64,000 nt of DNA from Ricinus communis. Its lineage: Eukaryota; Streptophyta; Magnoliopsida; Malpighiales; Euphorbiaceae. The position numbers were made by a program, and so were the translations under genes. The notes beneath the pieces are model-generated. The model did no database searches, was not told the DNA's origin, and saw only the letters and a program-made list of their open reading frames with translations. Below are positions 1 to 10,773 of the stretch, in pieces. The stretch lies in the NCBI RefSeq assembly GCF_019578655.1, contig NC_063262.1, positions 14,391,582-14,455,581 of the forward strand. The letters are read 5' to 3'. Positions within the stretch are counted from its first letter, which is position 1. Every line of letters begins with the position of its first letter.

Positions 1-578
1 GAATGGGGTATGGAAAAATTTCTCCTTCCAAACTTATTTGGATGTGGTGTAGGTGATCTCGACCTACAGCTAGCTCTAGATGGTGGTGGAGATGGAGATG
101 AAGGAACATCATATACATGATTATCCCTAAAACTCATGGCTTATGACGAAAGAATGTAAAATCTAGAGGAAGTAGAATGAGTTCTATTTATAAAGCTAAT
201 CTCAAGAGTTGTATTCCTTATTACAATTGGAATATTTATTATAACAAAACTAGGATTCTAGATATCTCAATAGAGTTGAACTCCTAATCCCTACATAAAA
301 GGACAACAAGAGAACAATTGAAATATAACTACTAGGCCATTTCTAACTTAAATAAAACACTAATATCCTATATTGGAATTTAACTAAAATCGGAACGGGC
401 TTAACTTATAAAAACTGAACTAAGGCCCAAATAAATGGGGAATGTTAGCCCACTATTGTTTAAACAAATGAAAACTGAAAATAACATAATCAAATAATAA
501 TAATAAATCAAATATAAACAAAGAGTAGGTTGCCTCCTACCAAGCACTTTTTTGATGTCATCTTAGCTAGACATTTTC
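1..578 (-). other. Non-coding 3' region of the Athila-like element
   Basis: No supported coding sequence. This stretch lies downstream of the integrase end on the minus strand, where Athila-type elements carry a long non-coding 3' region before the polypurine tract and 3' LTR. It does not resemble the LTR at 7833-9212, so the 3' LTR must lie outside the window or be lost. Confidence 0.45.
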
Positions 579-1575
579 TCATGTTGACTCACGAAGTTGT
601 AAGACTTCTTTTCCCAAGTCAATCTCTCCTCCAAGGTATAGTTTAATTCTATAGCCATTAACTTTAAATTCACCCATTTTAAGATGCGTAAACTCAACTG
701 CTCCATATGGAAAAACATTTTTAACTATAAACGGACCTGACCAATGTGATTTTAAGTTGCCTAAAAAAAGCCAAAGTAGCGAATTAAATAGGAGTACCCT
801 ATCTCCAACTTGAAACTCTCTTCTTCGCTTGATCCGAGTATCATGCCATCTCTTTATACGTTCCTTTGTTAGACAAGCATTCTCATAAGCCTGAAGCTGC
901 CATTCATCCAGCTCATTAAGCTGCAATTTCCTTTTCAAACTTGCACTAGCTAGATCAAGGTTAACCTATTTTATAGCCCAAAAAGCATTATGTTCAATCT
1001 CATAGGTAGATGGCTAAATTTTCCATACACTAATCTATAAAGAGTAGTTCCTAGGGCTGCTTAGAAGTAGTTTTATAAGCGCACATATCATCATCAAGTT
1101 TTGCAGACCAATCCTTCCTAGACCGCTCAACAGTCTTCTTAAGAATTCTCTTGAGTTCTCTATTCGTGTTTTCTACTTGGCCACTAGTTTGAGGGTGATA
1201 AGAGGTGGCAAATTAATGCTTGACACCAACCCTTCTTAATACTTTCTCTAGTTGAGCATTGCGAAAGTGTGCACCCCTATCACTAATAATGGCCTTAGAG
1301 ATGCCAAACCTGTAGAAAATCTTTTATAAGAATTTTACTACTACTCTAGCATCATTGCGAAGCAAAGATTGTGCCTCAACTTATTTAGAAACATAGTCAA
1401 TAGCCACCAAAATTTGTTTATTACTAATAGAATTAGGAAATGGTCCCATAAAGTCGATGCTCCATACATCAAATATTTCACATTCGAGTGTACCATGTTG
1501 GGGCATCTCATCACCAGACGAAATGTTACCTGTACGTTGACAACGATCACATTCTTGCATGAATGCTTGGCTATC
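579..1575 (-). pseudogene. Athila-like integrase remnant
   Basis: Integrase inserts the element cDNA into the host chromosome. Minus-strand translation gives the end of the zinc-binding part (QECDRCQRTGN, about 1560-1530), the start of the catalytic core (FDVWSIDFMGPFP), then SDRGAHF and [16 protein letters not shown] around 1180-1290, which together supply the D,D-35-E residues. The C-terminal part at 579-938 contains ELDEWQLQAYENA and VGDRVLLFNSLL followed by SGPFIVKNVFPYGAVE, the usual basic integrase tail. Stops fall within the core (after VAIDYVSK and after GVKH), so it is dead. The first half of the zinc-binding domain is missing: RNase H runs directly into the second CxxC near 1575-1590. 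Confidence 0.8.
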
Positions 1576-1793
1576 CTTGAATAGAGTTGTCAAAAGCAAT
1601 GATAATTGGAAATAATTCCTTTTTAGTAGTACCGTAGTTTGCTTGTGCTTCAATCATCATTTTACTTGCGTAATAGATGGGTTGAAAGTGCTCCTCTCTT
1701 CTTTGACCAAGAACGGCTCCAGTAGTAAAATCACTCGCATCACATATTAGCTCAAATTGTAAACTCTAGTCTGATGCTACAATTATTAGGGCA
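1576..1793 (-). pseudogene. Athila-like RNase H fragment
   Basis: Minus-strand translation gives FELICDASDFTTGAVLGQR and then QPIYYASKMMIEAQANYGTTKKELF, the N-terminal half of the RT-linked RNase H fold, including the first catalytic Asp in CDASD. A stop lies just before FELICDASD (in SD*SLQFEL). The second half of RNase H is absent, because the frame passes straight into the integrase zinc region. It is continuous with the RT fragment on the far side of the solo LTR at 1799-2679. Confidence 0.75.
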
Positions 1794-1798
1794 TTAAC
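1794..1798. repeat. Target-site duplication TTAAC, left copy
   Basis: TTAAC directly precedes the TG start of the solo LTR and is repeated at 2680-2684 directly after its CA end. Removing the LTR and one copy rejoins the Athila reading frame across the site. Confidence 0.85.
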
Positions 1799-2679
1799 TG
1801 ATGCAATAAAGACAAGAATTACAAATGATCCTTTAAGCTTTCAAGGAGGTCCAATGACAAGATCCAAGTCCAAAAGTATGCAAGAAGCTTTGTTGGGCTT
1901 AATTAAAGACATTTGGAGTGTTCAAACACAACAAGGCTCAGTCCAAGATTTAGGATTGCAAAAAGGATCCAAAATCATCAATTTAGTGCAATAAGTTTGG
2001 GCTGAACTCATAGGTCCAATAAGATTCATTTGAAGCCTCTTTTTTTTATTTTCATTTTATTAGGTTTTCTCTTAAGTTATGGTGTGATTAGTTGTCTTTT
2101 AGAGTTACAAAATAGATGCACATAATTAGTCATAATTTGGAGTTACAAAATGGATGCACATAATTAGTTGTCATTTGGGAGTTACAAAAATGAGTGACAT
2201 CAATGTAAAAACAGCCACTTTTAATAAGTTTTAAGGGGAATTAAAGGGGGAAACGTGGGGAAGCTCAAAAGACATCCATTTAGGTTTCTTTGTCTTGTTT
2301 TGGCTATAAATATCAAAGCCAAATTCATTTGTAAATATAGAATTTTTGAATGATAATCTTTGTTTGCTCTTTGTGAGTGTTTTTGCTTAAGTTCTTGCAT
2401 GAACTTTGAACTTATCAAACTATTTTTAGTTTGTGGCGTTCTCTAACCAAAATCTTGTGTTTGATTCTTAACTTATCAAATCATACTTGGTTTGTGGCGT
2501 TTGGAGTTGAATTCAAGTGCTAGTTTCATTGTTGGAACTAGTTTTTGTCCTAACTTCACTTGAGGAGATCCTTGGGTTTTGGAATCATCTTGATTGGAGG
2601 GTGTTTTCTTGCATTCCATATGTATCATAACTCATTAGTTATTGGGGTGTGTGGTTGCTAAGATGATGATTTCCTATCA
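1799..2679 (+). mobile_element. Solo LTR, 881 bp, inserted in the Athila RT/RNase H
   Basis: The segment begins TGATGCAATA and ends CCTATCA, and is flanked by the 5-bp duplication TTAAC (1794-1798 and 2680-2684). It has no internal coding region. A TATA-like ctataaatat near 2303 suggests plus-strand orientation. About three tandem units of roughly 37-40 bp containing GAGTTACAAAA lie at about 2088-2200, in the place expected for U3 enhancers. TG...CA ends, a 5-bp duplication and exact interruption of the RT frame make a solo LTR, left by recombination between the two LTRs of a full element, the best reading. Confidence 0.85.
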
Positions 2680-2684
2680 TTAAC
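2680..2684. repeat. Target-site duplication TTAAC, right copy
   Basis: Partner of 1794-1798, immediately after the CA end of the solo LTR. Confidence 0.85.
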
Positions 2685-4063
2685 AAGCTTGGCTTTTGAA
2701 AAGGAAAAATTTGCCATACAAGCTTCATCAAACACAAAATCAACATCTTTCTCTAAAATCAACTCTAGCATCATTGTAAAGGGTCTTGTTATTTTGGAGA
2801 AGTTTTTAATGAATCTACGGTAAAAGCCCGCATGTCCAAGAAAACTCCTAATAGCTTTCACATATGGCGAAGGTGGTAGTTTCTCAATAGTCTCAATTTT
2901 TGCTCAATCCACTCATTTCCCTTACTTGAGATCTTTTGTCCTAAATTAATACCCTCTTCTACCATGAAATGACATTTCTCCTAGTTCAAAACCAAGTTGG
3001 TCTCCTCACATCTAATCAAAACCTTCTCCAAATGCCCCACACATTGTTCAAATGAATTCCCATGAATAAAAAAATCATCCAAGGAAACTTCTATAATATC
3101 CTCTACTAAATCATCAAAAATAGCCGTCATACACCTTTAAAACGTAATTGATGCATTATACAAACCAAATGGCATTCTTTTATAAGCGAAGGTTCCATAT
3201 GGGTATGTAAAAGTGGTCTTCTCTTAATCCTCACGAGCTGTTGGAATCTAAAATTAACCTGACATACCATCTAAGAAGTAGTATTATTTAGGCCTTGATA
3301 ATCTTTTTAGCATTTGATCAATAAAAGGCAATGGAAAATTATCTTTTCTAATAGCATCATTCAACTTCCTATAGTCGATGCACACTTTCCAACCTGTTAC
3401 TATTCTTGTTGGTAAAAGTTCATTATTTTTCATTTACGATGACCGTTATGCCTCCTTTCTTAGGCACCACTTGTACTGGGCTTACCTAAGAACTATTTGA
3501 AATGAGATAAATTATCCTTGCATCAAGAAGCTTGATCACCTCCTTCTTTAATGCCTCTTTCCTTTTAAAGTTGAGATGCCTTTGGGGCTGCACTAAAATC
3601 TTGAATGCTTCTTCTTTTAAGATCTTGTGTGTGCAAAACGAAGGGCTTATTCCCCTAATATCTACAATTTTCCAGGCTATTGCCCTTTTTCACCTCCTCA
3701 ACACTTCCAATAGCTTAGCTTTTTAGTCTTTCAGTAACTCAGCACTAACTATTATTGGTAGTTTGGATCCCTCTAGTAAAAATGCGTATTCTAGATGAGA
3801 TGGGAGTTGCTTAAGTTCCAAGGTACACGAGTCCTCACAAGATGGTCTCATCCTCAAGGGCATCTTTAGCAACAATAGATGAAATCATATTAATAGTTTC
3901 ATGTTCAATCTTATCATCACTAAAGTTCAACTTGTCAAGTACATTGGTTGTTTCGTAGCATTGGGAATCTAAAAAGTCACTTGCTCTTCCCCTACCCTAA
4001 GAATAAGCTTACCATCATGCACATCAATAATGGCCCTAGCAGTAGCAATAAAGGGTCTTCTTA
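2685..4063 (-). pseudogene. Athila-like protease end and reverse transcriptase remnant
   Basis: On the minus strand this starts with the end of the protease region (RRPFIATARAIIDVHDGKL, about 4060-4000). It then carries the RT: TGWKVCIDYRKLNDA near 3400-3350, and EVSLDDFFIHG near 3095-3060, which is the catalytic xxDD box in the LDDF form. FLGHAGFYRRFIKNFSKI lies near 2850-2800, and the frame ends at SFSKAKLVN where the solo LTR interrupts it. RT would copy the element RNA into DNA. Many frame changes and stops separate these motifs, so no enzyme can be made. Confidence 0.8.
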
Positions 4064-5647
4064 TTGTGCGGTGGTTTCATTATTTAATGAATTTAATTGG
4101 GCTTAATAAGCCCAATTTGAATTAGATTAATAAGTCTTGAACTTAAATCCAATTCTTCAAGCCTTGATGTGCCCTTAGCCTAATTGTCTTAGATAAGCTC
4201 ATTGACTTACAATTTGAATCGAACTAAGATTTGTAGTTGAATTAGGATTCCTTTCATTGCTTAAACTCCTAATATCATCAGGACTCCTTGCAAGATTAGG
4301 ATTCCTAGTTGAATCAGGACTGCTTATTGGATCAGAATTCCTTGAGCTAGTAGGATTTGCATCATCGAGACACCTTGTTGGAGTAGGATTCATTATGCTA
4401 GTTTGGTTTGTATCATTTAGGTAAGGATAAAAGTGTTCTTCCTTGGTTCGTCTCCCTACTCAAGGTTCCATGCGATGGAGGAAATTTTCTCATTACATGT
4501 GAATGATGATTAGTCAATGTCGCAATTCTAAGGTTTGAGTGGAACCAAAGAACCACTAACCGACGCCATCGGGGCTATAGGGACCAATGTGCACAATGTG
4601 TGAAAGTGTAGTGATGCAAGAACCACTCGTTAAATAATAAAATTAAAGACAGACATACACTCGAATCAACTTCTTTTATCCGTAGTGGAGTCGCCACTAT
4701 GGGCGACGGTTTTAAACATACACCCAAGTGTCTTTAGTGACTGTGGTACTGCAAGGCTTTTCAATCTAATCGGAAACACGCTAACTAGCTATAGAGACTA
4801 GCACAAAGATGAGAGTCACCACCCGGGTAACCGAGACACTTTTACTATTGAGTGACGTTTCTCGATTCCACAAGGAAGCTTACGTCATAAATTCAAAGAT
4901 GGATCCGAAAGCTAACTTCCTTATTTATATATCTTTGTCTTTAATTTTATTATTTAACGGGCTATTCCCTTTGAATGCAACAGTTATATTTCTACACATT
5001 AAGCACTATAGTATGTGACGTCCACCCGAGTCTAGTCCATTTTATAAAGCCTAGCCCATGATCAAAGTTTATTAACCTAATTTACTATTCAATTATGTAG
5101 AAGACCCACCTAGTCTAGCCCTAATTACAAGTTATTCTTAGATTACCAAGCCTTTTAAGTCTAATTAACTACTTTTTATGGAGAGGCCCAATTCAGTGAC
5201 CCTAAATCTTATATGGCCCAATTTTAACCTAACTAAGCATGGTAAGGCCCATTAAGTCTATATGAATTTTAGATTAAAGTCCAATTATTAATTAAGCTAA
5301 TAGATACAGGTTTCATGCCAGGTCCAATTTTAAGGCCTAAGTCTATCCGTCCAATTTTAGTTAGGCAATCATGTAACACGTATTTTGGCTATGTATAGAG
5401 CTGATTGGCTCCAAGGATCCAATAGTTCTAAAAGTTTTGACAATTTAGTCTCTGAACTTGTGAAAACTGTCATTTTACCCTTAAACTTTATTTTTTTCTA
5501 TCAATTAGGTCTAAATTAATCCCATCCTTCTTCTAGATTTACCCCTTTTCAATCTCTAAGACTCGAGAAAGACAATAATTTTATCATTGGGTTTTCTGTA
5601 ATTTCCTCGATATCTGGATCCAAACAATAGGTGTTGACATCCTAAAA
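4064..5647 (-). mobile_element. LTR-derived insertion in the Athila protease
   Basis: The Athila protease frame breaks after ...SLILG (near 5645) and resumes at RRPFIATA (near 4060). The intervening 1.6 kb is non-coding. From about 4560 to 5647 it is the reverse complement of the Tat-type LTR seen at 44548-46760 and 49897-50100; shared marks are GTGGCGACTCCAC-type text, the stepwise 'pre-LTR' run, and an end reading TGTCAACACC on the minus strand. From about 4070 to 4415 it matches, in reverse complement, the first 340 bp of the LTR at 46767. The flanks TCTTA and TCCTA may be a decayed 5-bp duplication. The outer borders are approximate. Confidence 0.6.
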
Positions 5648-5960
5648 TAAGGGAAACATCGACAGTTTCATCTATATCCATAATTACAAAATTCACAAAA
5701 AAATATAAATTCTTAAACCTAAACTAACACATCCTAAATGATACCCTTAGAATACACAACAGATTTATCAGCTAATTGAATACTCATGAGTGTTGGCTTA
5801 GGTTCTCGAAGTACTAGTTGCTTGAACAATTTATAAGGCATAACACTAATACTAGCCCCTAAATCAGCCAATACATTATCAATATTTAAATTGCCAATAA
5901 AATAGGGAATAGTAAAACTCCTTAGGTCTTTTAGCTTATTAAGTAATCGCCTCTAGATGA
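5648..5960 (-). pseudogene. Athila-like aspartic protease remnant
   Basis: Minus-strand translation contains IGNLNIDNVLADLGASISVM and then LADKSVVYSKGII, the retroviral-type aspartic protease region; the active-site triplet reads DLG in the LADLGAS context usual for Athila. A stop follows GII. The end joins to the RT block only across the 4064-5647 insertion. Confidence 0.7.
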
Positions 5961-7700
5961 TCATTGAGCTTTTTTCTAACAGTTGCACCATTACACTTCC
6001 TTAAGTTTCCTCTTGTTAGAAAGGAGTTCCTTTAAGAACTTAGCATACTTGAACATCTGTGATAGAGCTTCCACAAAAGGTATACTGATATGCAATTGGT
6101 TAAAAAGTTCAAGAAGCTTACCAAATTGCATATCCATTTTATCTTCTTAAAGAGAGGTTGGAAAAGGCAGGCTCGGTTGACACTCCTTCACAAAAGGAGT
6201 AGGCTTTGGTGCGCTTCTACTATCTCTTACTCTTTAGCCTATTCATCCTTTTGCTCATCAACCATCTTTTCAACTGTAGTTGAACTCTCTTTTGCTTCTC
6301 TCGCCTTAGTTCCTAATTCCCTACCACTTCTCAATGTAATAACTTTAAGTTGCTCCTTGGGATTAGCTTTTGTGTTACTTGGCAAACTTCCTTGAGGCCT
6401 TTTACTCAAAAATTTTACAATTTGCCCCACTTGATTCTGTAAATTATAAATCGAAGCTTGCTGGTTTCTAAGAATGTTTTTTGTAGTTTGAAACAGAGTT
6501 TCAGAAGCTGATATGAACTTCTCCATCATCTCCTATAGGTTGCTCCTCCTAGGAGGAGCCTATTGCTGATTTTGCTGTTGAAATCCTGGTGGTGGAGGTC
6601 TCTGCTGATTCTGATTTCTCCAAGAGAAATTCAGATGATTTCTCCACCCTAGATTATATGTATTACTCTAAGAGTTGTTTTGCTGCCTAGGAGCATTTCC
6701 CACATAATCAACCTACTCTGTTTTAGCAGAAGTTTTGCCATTTTGGCAATCTTAACTTTGATGACCGCCCCCACACTAATCACAAGTCATAACTTGGGTT
6801 TGTCTTCCAAATGAAGACATAGTCAAAGCATCCATCTTCTTGCTCATGGCCTCTAACTGAACGTTTACAACTACCATGGGGTCTACTGCATAGATTCTAC
6901 TTCCTTTGACTCGAACCTGCTCTTTTAGATTTTTCCACTGATAGTTCATGACTGCCATATTCTCAATAAGGTCCATAGCTTGCTGTGGAGTCTTATTATT
7001 CAATGATCCACCTGCTGCTACATTAATAAACTGTTTACTTGCATAATCTAGTCCATTAAAGAATGTCTAAACTTGTAGCCACAAGGGTAAACTATAATGT
7101 GGACAACTCTTCAGCAAATCCTTGAACCGTTCCCAACAATAATATAAAGTTTCATTCTCTTGCTGAAGAAATCCTGCTATGTCATTCCTCAACTTGGCTG
7201 TCTTAGAAGGTGGAAAGTATCTCTCCAAGAATTTCTCAGCCAGCTGATTCCAAGTTATAAATGTCCCAACTGGAAATGATTTCAACCATTTTTTCGGCTT
7301 ATCCCTCAATCTGATACCCCATTAATCTTAAAGGTATCACATATCTCAAGAAATCATCCAAAAGAGTGTTTGGATCCTCATTTAGCAAACCATCAAACAT
7401 GCTATTATTTTGCACCATCTAAATGATATTGGGCTTGATCTCAAAATTGTCTGCCGCAATGTTCAGTCTAATAATACTAGATGTAGCTCCATTTAGAGTC
7501 GAGCGTGCATACTCTTACATGGTTGTCTCTCTACATGAAGCTACCATTCTTAACTACTCCTCTCCTTGGTCTGGTTCCTCTCGATCCTCTTGATTCTGAT
7601 TATGTAACTCAGCCACTCTTTCGACTAAAGCTCGTTCTTTTTTATCTTTTCGCTGCTTCATCAAAGTTCTTTCCAACTTTGGTTTATAAGTGAATAGTTC
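5961..7700 (-). pseudogene. Athila-like gag remnant
   Basis: Gag would form the particle that packages element RNA. Minus-strand pieces in order: FDGLLNEDPNTLLDDFLRY (about 7390-7340), then the conserved gag core at 7067-7309 with KPKKWLKSFPVG, FLERYFPPSKTAKLRNDI and ETLYYCWERFKDLLKSCPHY. Next come YQWKNLKEQ, a single CDQCGG knuckle remnant near 6780, a QQ/N-rich linker with SNTYNLGWRNH near 6660-6620, and NQVGQIVKFLSKRPQGSLPSN with VITLRSGREL (6239-6529). The order and motifs match Athila gag. Frame breaks separate the blocks. Confidence 0.8.
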
Positions 7701-7807
7701 GATTGAACTAGCTCAGGTCATGCACATATTCAAGTACCTAAAGAAAACACAGACACAAGTACTAAATCACTAGCTTTTGAGTTACTAATAATATCACAAT
7801 AGAAAAG

Positions 7808-7826
7808 TTCCCCGGCAATGGTGCCA
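7808..7826 (-). other. Primer binding site, tRNA-Asp type
   Basis: On the minus strand the text is TGGCACCATTGCCGGGGAA, close to the Athila primer site complementary to tRNA-Asp (family form TGGCGCCGTTGCCGGGGA). It sits six bases inside the LTR end at 7833, as expected for the start of minus-strand DNA synthesis. Confidence 0.85.
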
Positions 7827-7832
7827 AAAACT

Positions 7833-9212
7833 TGATATAGGCTATCCGCACATAACAAAGTGCACCGATCATATCAAGTAATAAAGGGATAAGTAAAGTA
7901 TCGTTCCACTTGGGACTTGTGAATCCTATTTTCAATCATATACTAATGTTTAGCAATCAAATATAATTTAGTTGTAGTAATGTTTAAAAGTAAATTAATA
8001 TTAAAAATAAGAATTAAAACAATTGGTATATTAATCAAGGATAAAACTTATTCAAGTAATGAATTCCCCTAATCAGTTGACTACTTCATGAAACAAATAG
8101 CAATTAAGTTAAAGCCAAAAGTTGAGTTGGCATTCCACAAAACTAGGTACAAACCTTTTTCAAGTGATTAAACCCCTAATTCCTAAGAGGAGGGAAAGAA
8201 ATCTCTTCTCAAATCCACTCACACAGGTCATGCATTAAGATTAAGGAACTATTAAACCAAAGGATCTTATAGATCTATCTCTAGTGCCCCAATCAATCAT
8301 CAATCTCTAAGATGTGATTAATTAATAAATAGTTATATCTAATCAATTTATGAAAACAAATTGCAATCAATACGTCAACTTATTAATTGAAATATATGAT
8401 TAAGCAATCAAAGGGACAAAACCACTTATAGAAAAGATTTAATTGCATTAACTTTGAATCAATCCATTCAATAGAAATTAAGATTCATCAAAACCCAAAT
8501 AGGAAGAAGATATTAGTTCCTATATATTGAAATTAAATAGAGGTGAAAATCTTCAATCTTGGATCTTCAATCTTGAGAAACAATGATTGAAATGATGTTC
8601 TTCCTTAAAAGTAACCAATAAAACCCTAAGAAATGAAAGTAAAACAAAGTTTCTAAATGTTTCTCTCTCTATAAATGAACTAATGACGAAACCCCCTAAA
8701 TAAAACTCTAAAATTTCCTTCAAATAGTGTATTTTTACAATTCACACAGGGACCACACGGGCACCACATGGTCATGTCACGTACATAGTGTTCTTCGTGG
8801 CTAAAATCATCTTCTGGGGCACACAGGAAGGTCACACGAGCATGTCCCCTCCATGTGTGAACCTCTAGCACAATCTGCCCCTTTTCTTAATTTACACGGG
8901 AAGGCCACACAAGCATATGCTTCCCGTGTCAAGCCTTCTCACAGTTTGCCATTCTTCTTGATTGGCACGTTAAGGCCCCACAAGTAAGTGCTTCCCATGT
9001 CATGCCTATGTAGGACTCTAACCCTTGATGAACATGTATTTTCTTAGCCTAATTTTCCATGCTTTTTGGTGCCAAATGCCTCTTTTCATGTAAGATCTCC
9101 AAAGTATCTAAAAAGAAATGAAAAATAAGTTCTAACAAACAAAGTATACTCAATTAAAGGTAAAATCAAAGCAAAAACATAGCTCAATAGTAAGTGCTTC
9201 TAACACTTATCA
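7833..9212 (-). repeat. 5' LTR of the Athila-like element (about 1380 bp)
   Basis: The segment reads TGATATAG... at 7833 and ...CACTTATCA at 9212, giving TG/CA ends with short inverted TGATA/TATCA termini. Its inner end is next to the PBS and gag. Between about 8740 and 9000 there are four degenerate units built on a cacgggaaggccacacgagcatg-like theme, each paired with a reverse-complement partner (tgcttcccgtgt). No second copy of this LTR is in the window, so the outer boundary rests on the terminal motif only. Confidence 0.65.
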
Positions 9213-10732
9213 GTCCTTCATCATATTTTATTTCATTTCTTTTATTTTTTGTGATTTAGGGTACAAAACCCATTTTTTCTCCCCTCTATAAGTTGAACAC
9301 GTGCGGATTCAACCCTATACTAGCACAGGTTTAACCTAGACCTTTTGGATATAAATCATTAGTATAAAATGCAGTCATTTTAGCACTTTCAATCTTCTGG
9401 AAGCTTGAACTTGCATGAGCTTAACTTGTACCCGTGAGGGTTCAACCATAATAGCCATGTGCATTGTCATTTTTGGTTTTCTCCTACTATTTTGGCAATT
9501 TTGGACTTTTGGAAGTTTGAACTCACACTGGTTTAGAATGTATTCACGCGGGTTCAACATTAATAGTCTTTATCACTTTTGCTGATATGGCTATTATTTT
9601 GCTGTTTTAGAGTTTTTGGAGGCTGACCTCGAGCTTGTTAAGACTGAAGTCGCGCTAGATTAGGCTAACCTCGTGCTCGCTCAATCTAACCCAGAGCTTG
9701 TTCAGTCTACCAGACGTTGTTTTAATTAATTTCTATTAAACTTTAATTATTTGCATCCTTAATTATTTTGTTTTACTTCCCACTGTTTAATTTCTTTATA
9801 ATTGCATGCCCTATTTATTATTTATTGCTTTTTATTTTTATTCATCTGTTTTAAGGTCGTAAGGCCATGGTTTGTAATAATATTTCCCTAAGTGCCTTGA
9901 TCTCCCTAATCCCTTCTTTATATGTGTTTTATTGCTTTCTAGGTTTCTCACATGACATGTTTAAAGAACTAAAATCAACCTAGTATTATGTGATAACCTT
10001 ACATGTCAACTCTAAAATAAATCAAGCTTACTAATGTAAGCCCCCCGCGCTATCTTATGTGTTAACCTCAAATGCTAAAATAAAATAAATCTAAGGCCTA
10101 GACTTAGGTAATAAAATTGGATTTTGATTTAGTCAACTTTCACATGTGAAGTTAATAAAATTTAAGCTACCAAACTACCTTCCAATTAGGACTATTAAAG
10201 GCACTAATATGCCTTCCATCTAGGTTAGTCTTTTGATTACTCACCTCACATGCTAAGGAAGATAAAGAAAAAGATTGATGTGTAAAAAGAATATAGGGTG
10301 AAATAGGCTAAGACAATGTTATTAGAATAGGCAAAGGCTCGTCTGCTCTAGTGGAGGCTAGGCTTCACCGCCTAAGTGGATAGGGGTGCTTTCACAAACC
10401 TTTCCTATCTGTACCTAAATTTTTGAACCTAGAATCTCTAATTTTGGGAAAGGGAAAACTTTGGCTCTCCATGAGGGGTACAAAACGTCATCCTCACTCC
10501 CAAGACTTTTCTTGATCTCATCGGATAGCAACTCCTTTGAATGGTCTTAAGGCCTTTTGTAATCCCTTAGGAATCTTAACCCAATGGCTCATTTTAAAAT
10601 GGGCCTAGTATGAAGAATGGTACCTAGACATAGTGATAAGGCACACCAGCACTTGGGGTGGCCCCTAAAAATGCCATGCTCACAAGCCCCCCACCCCCTT
10701 CTTAGTTCCAAGGGACAGCAAGTGGTATCAAA
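9213..10732 (+). repeat. LTR-like repeat preceding the copia element
   Basis: No coding sequence. From about 9740 to 10638 this stretch is similar to 33360-34403 in the same orientation, for example the shared text TTATTAGAATAGGCAAAG followed by a ctgctctagtgga block. Its left part, like 32100-33330, carries short GC-rich phrases (cgcgctagatt, acctcgtgctcgc). It ends at the copia-type PBS at 10733, so it is probably the 5' LTR of the Sire-like element. The start is not defined. Confidence 0.5.
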
Positions 10733-10744
10733 GCATTGTCACTC
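10733..10744 (+). other. Primer binding site, initiator tRNA-Met type
   Basis: TGGTATCAAAGC differs by one base from the common plant primer site TGGTATCAGAGC. It lies about 40 bp before the first gag codons of the Sire-like element. Confidence 0.7.
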
Positions 10745-10773
10745 ATTTAGAAGCTTTATTACGAGTGTAAAGA

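Larger units (their letters stand above)
1..9212 (-). mobile_element. Athila-like Ty3/gypsy retrotransposon, decayed, left end outside window
   Basis: A minus-strand LTR retrotransposon reads from its 5' LTR at 9212 down to the window edge. Going down in coordinate, the order is LTR, PBS, gag, protease, RT, RNase H, integrase, then a non-coding 3' region. Recognisable pieces are the gag block with FPPSKTAKLR, the gag/protease linker with ITLRSGREL, RT VCIDYRKLN and integrase SDRG...HPQTSGQVE, all typical of the Athila lineage. A PBS matching the tRNA-Asp primer type of Athila elements lies next to the LTR. All domains carry stops and frameshifts. Two later insertions interrupt it (1799-2679 and 4064-5647). 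The 3' LTR is not in the window. Confidence 0.85.
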
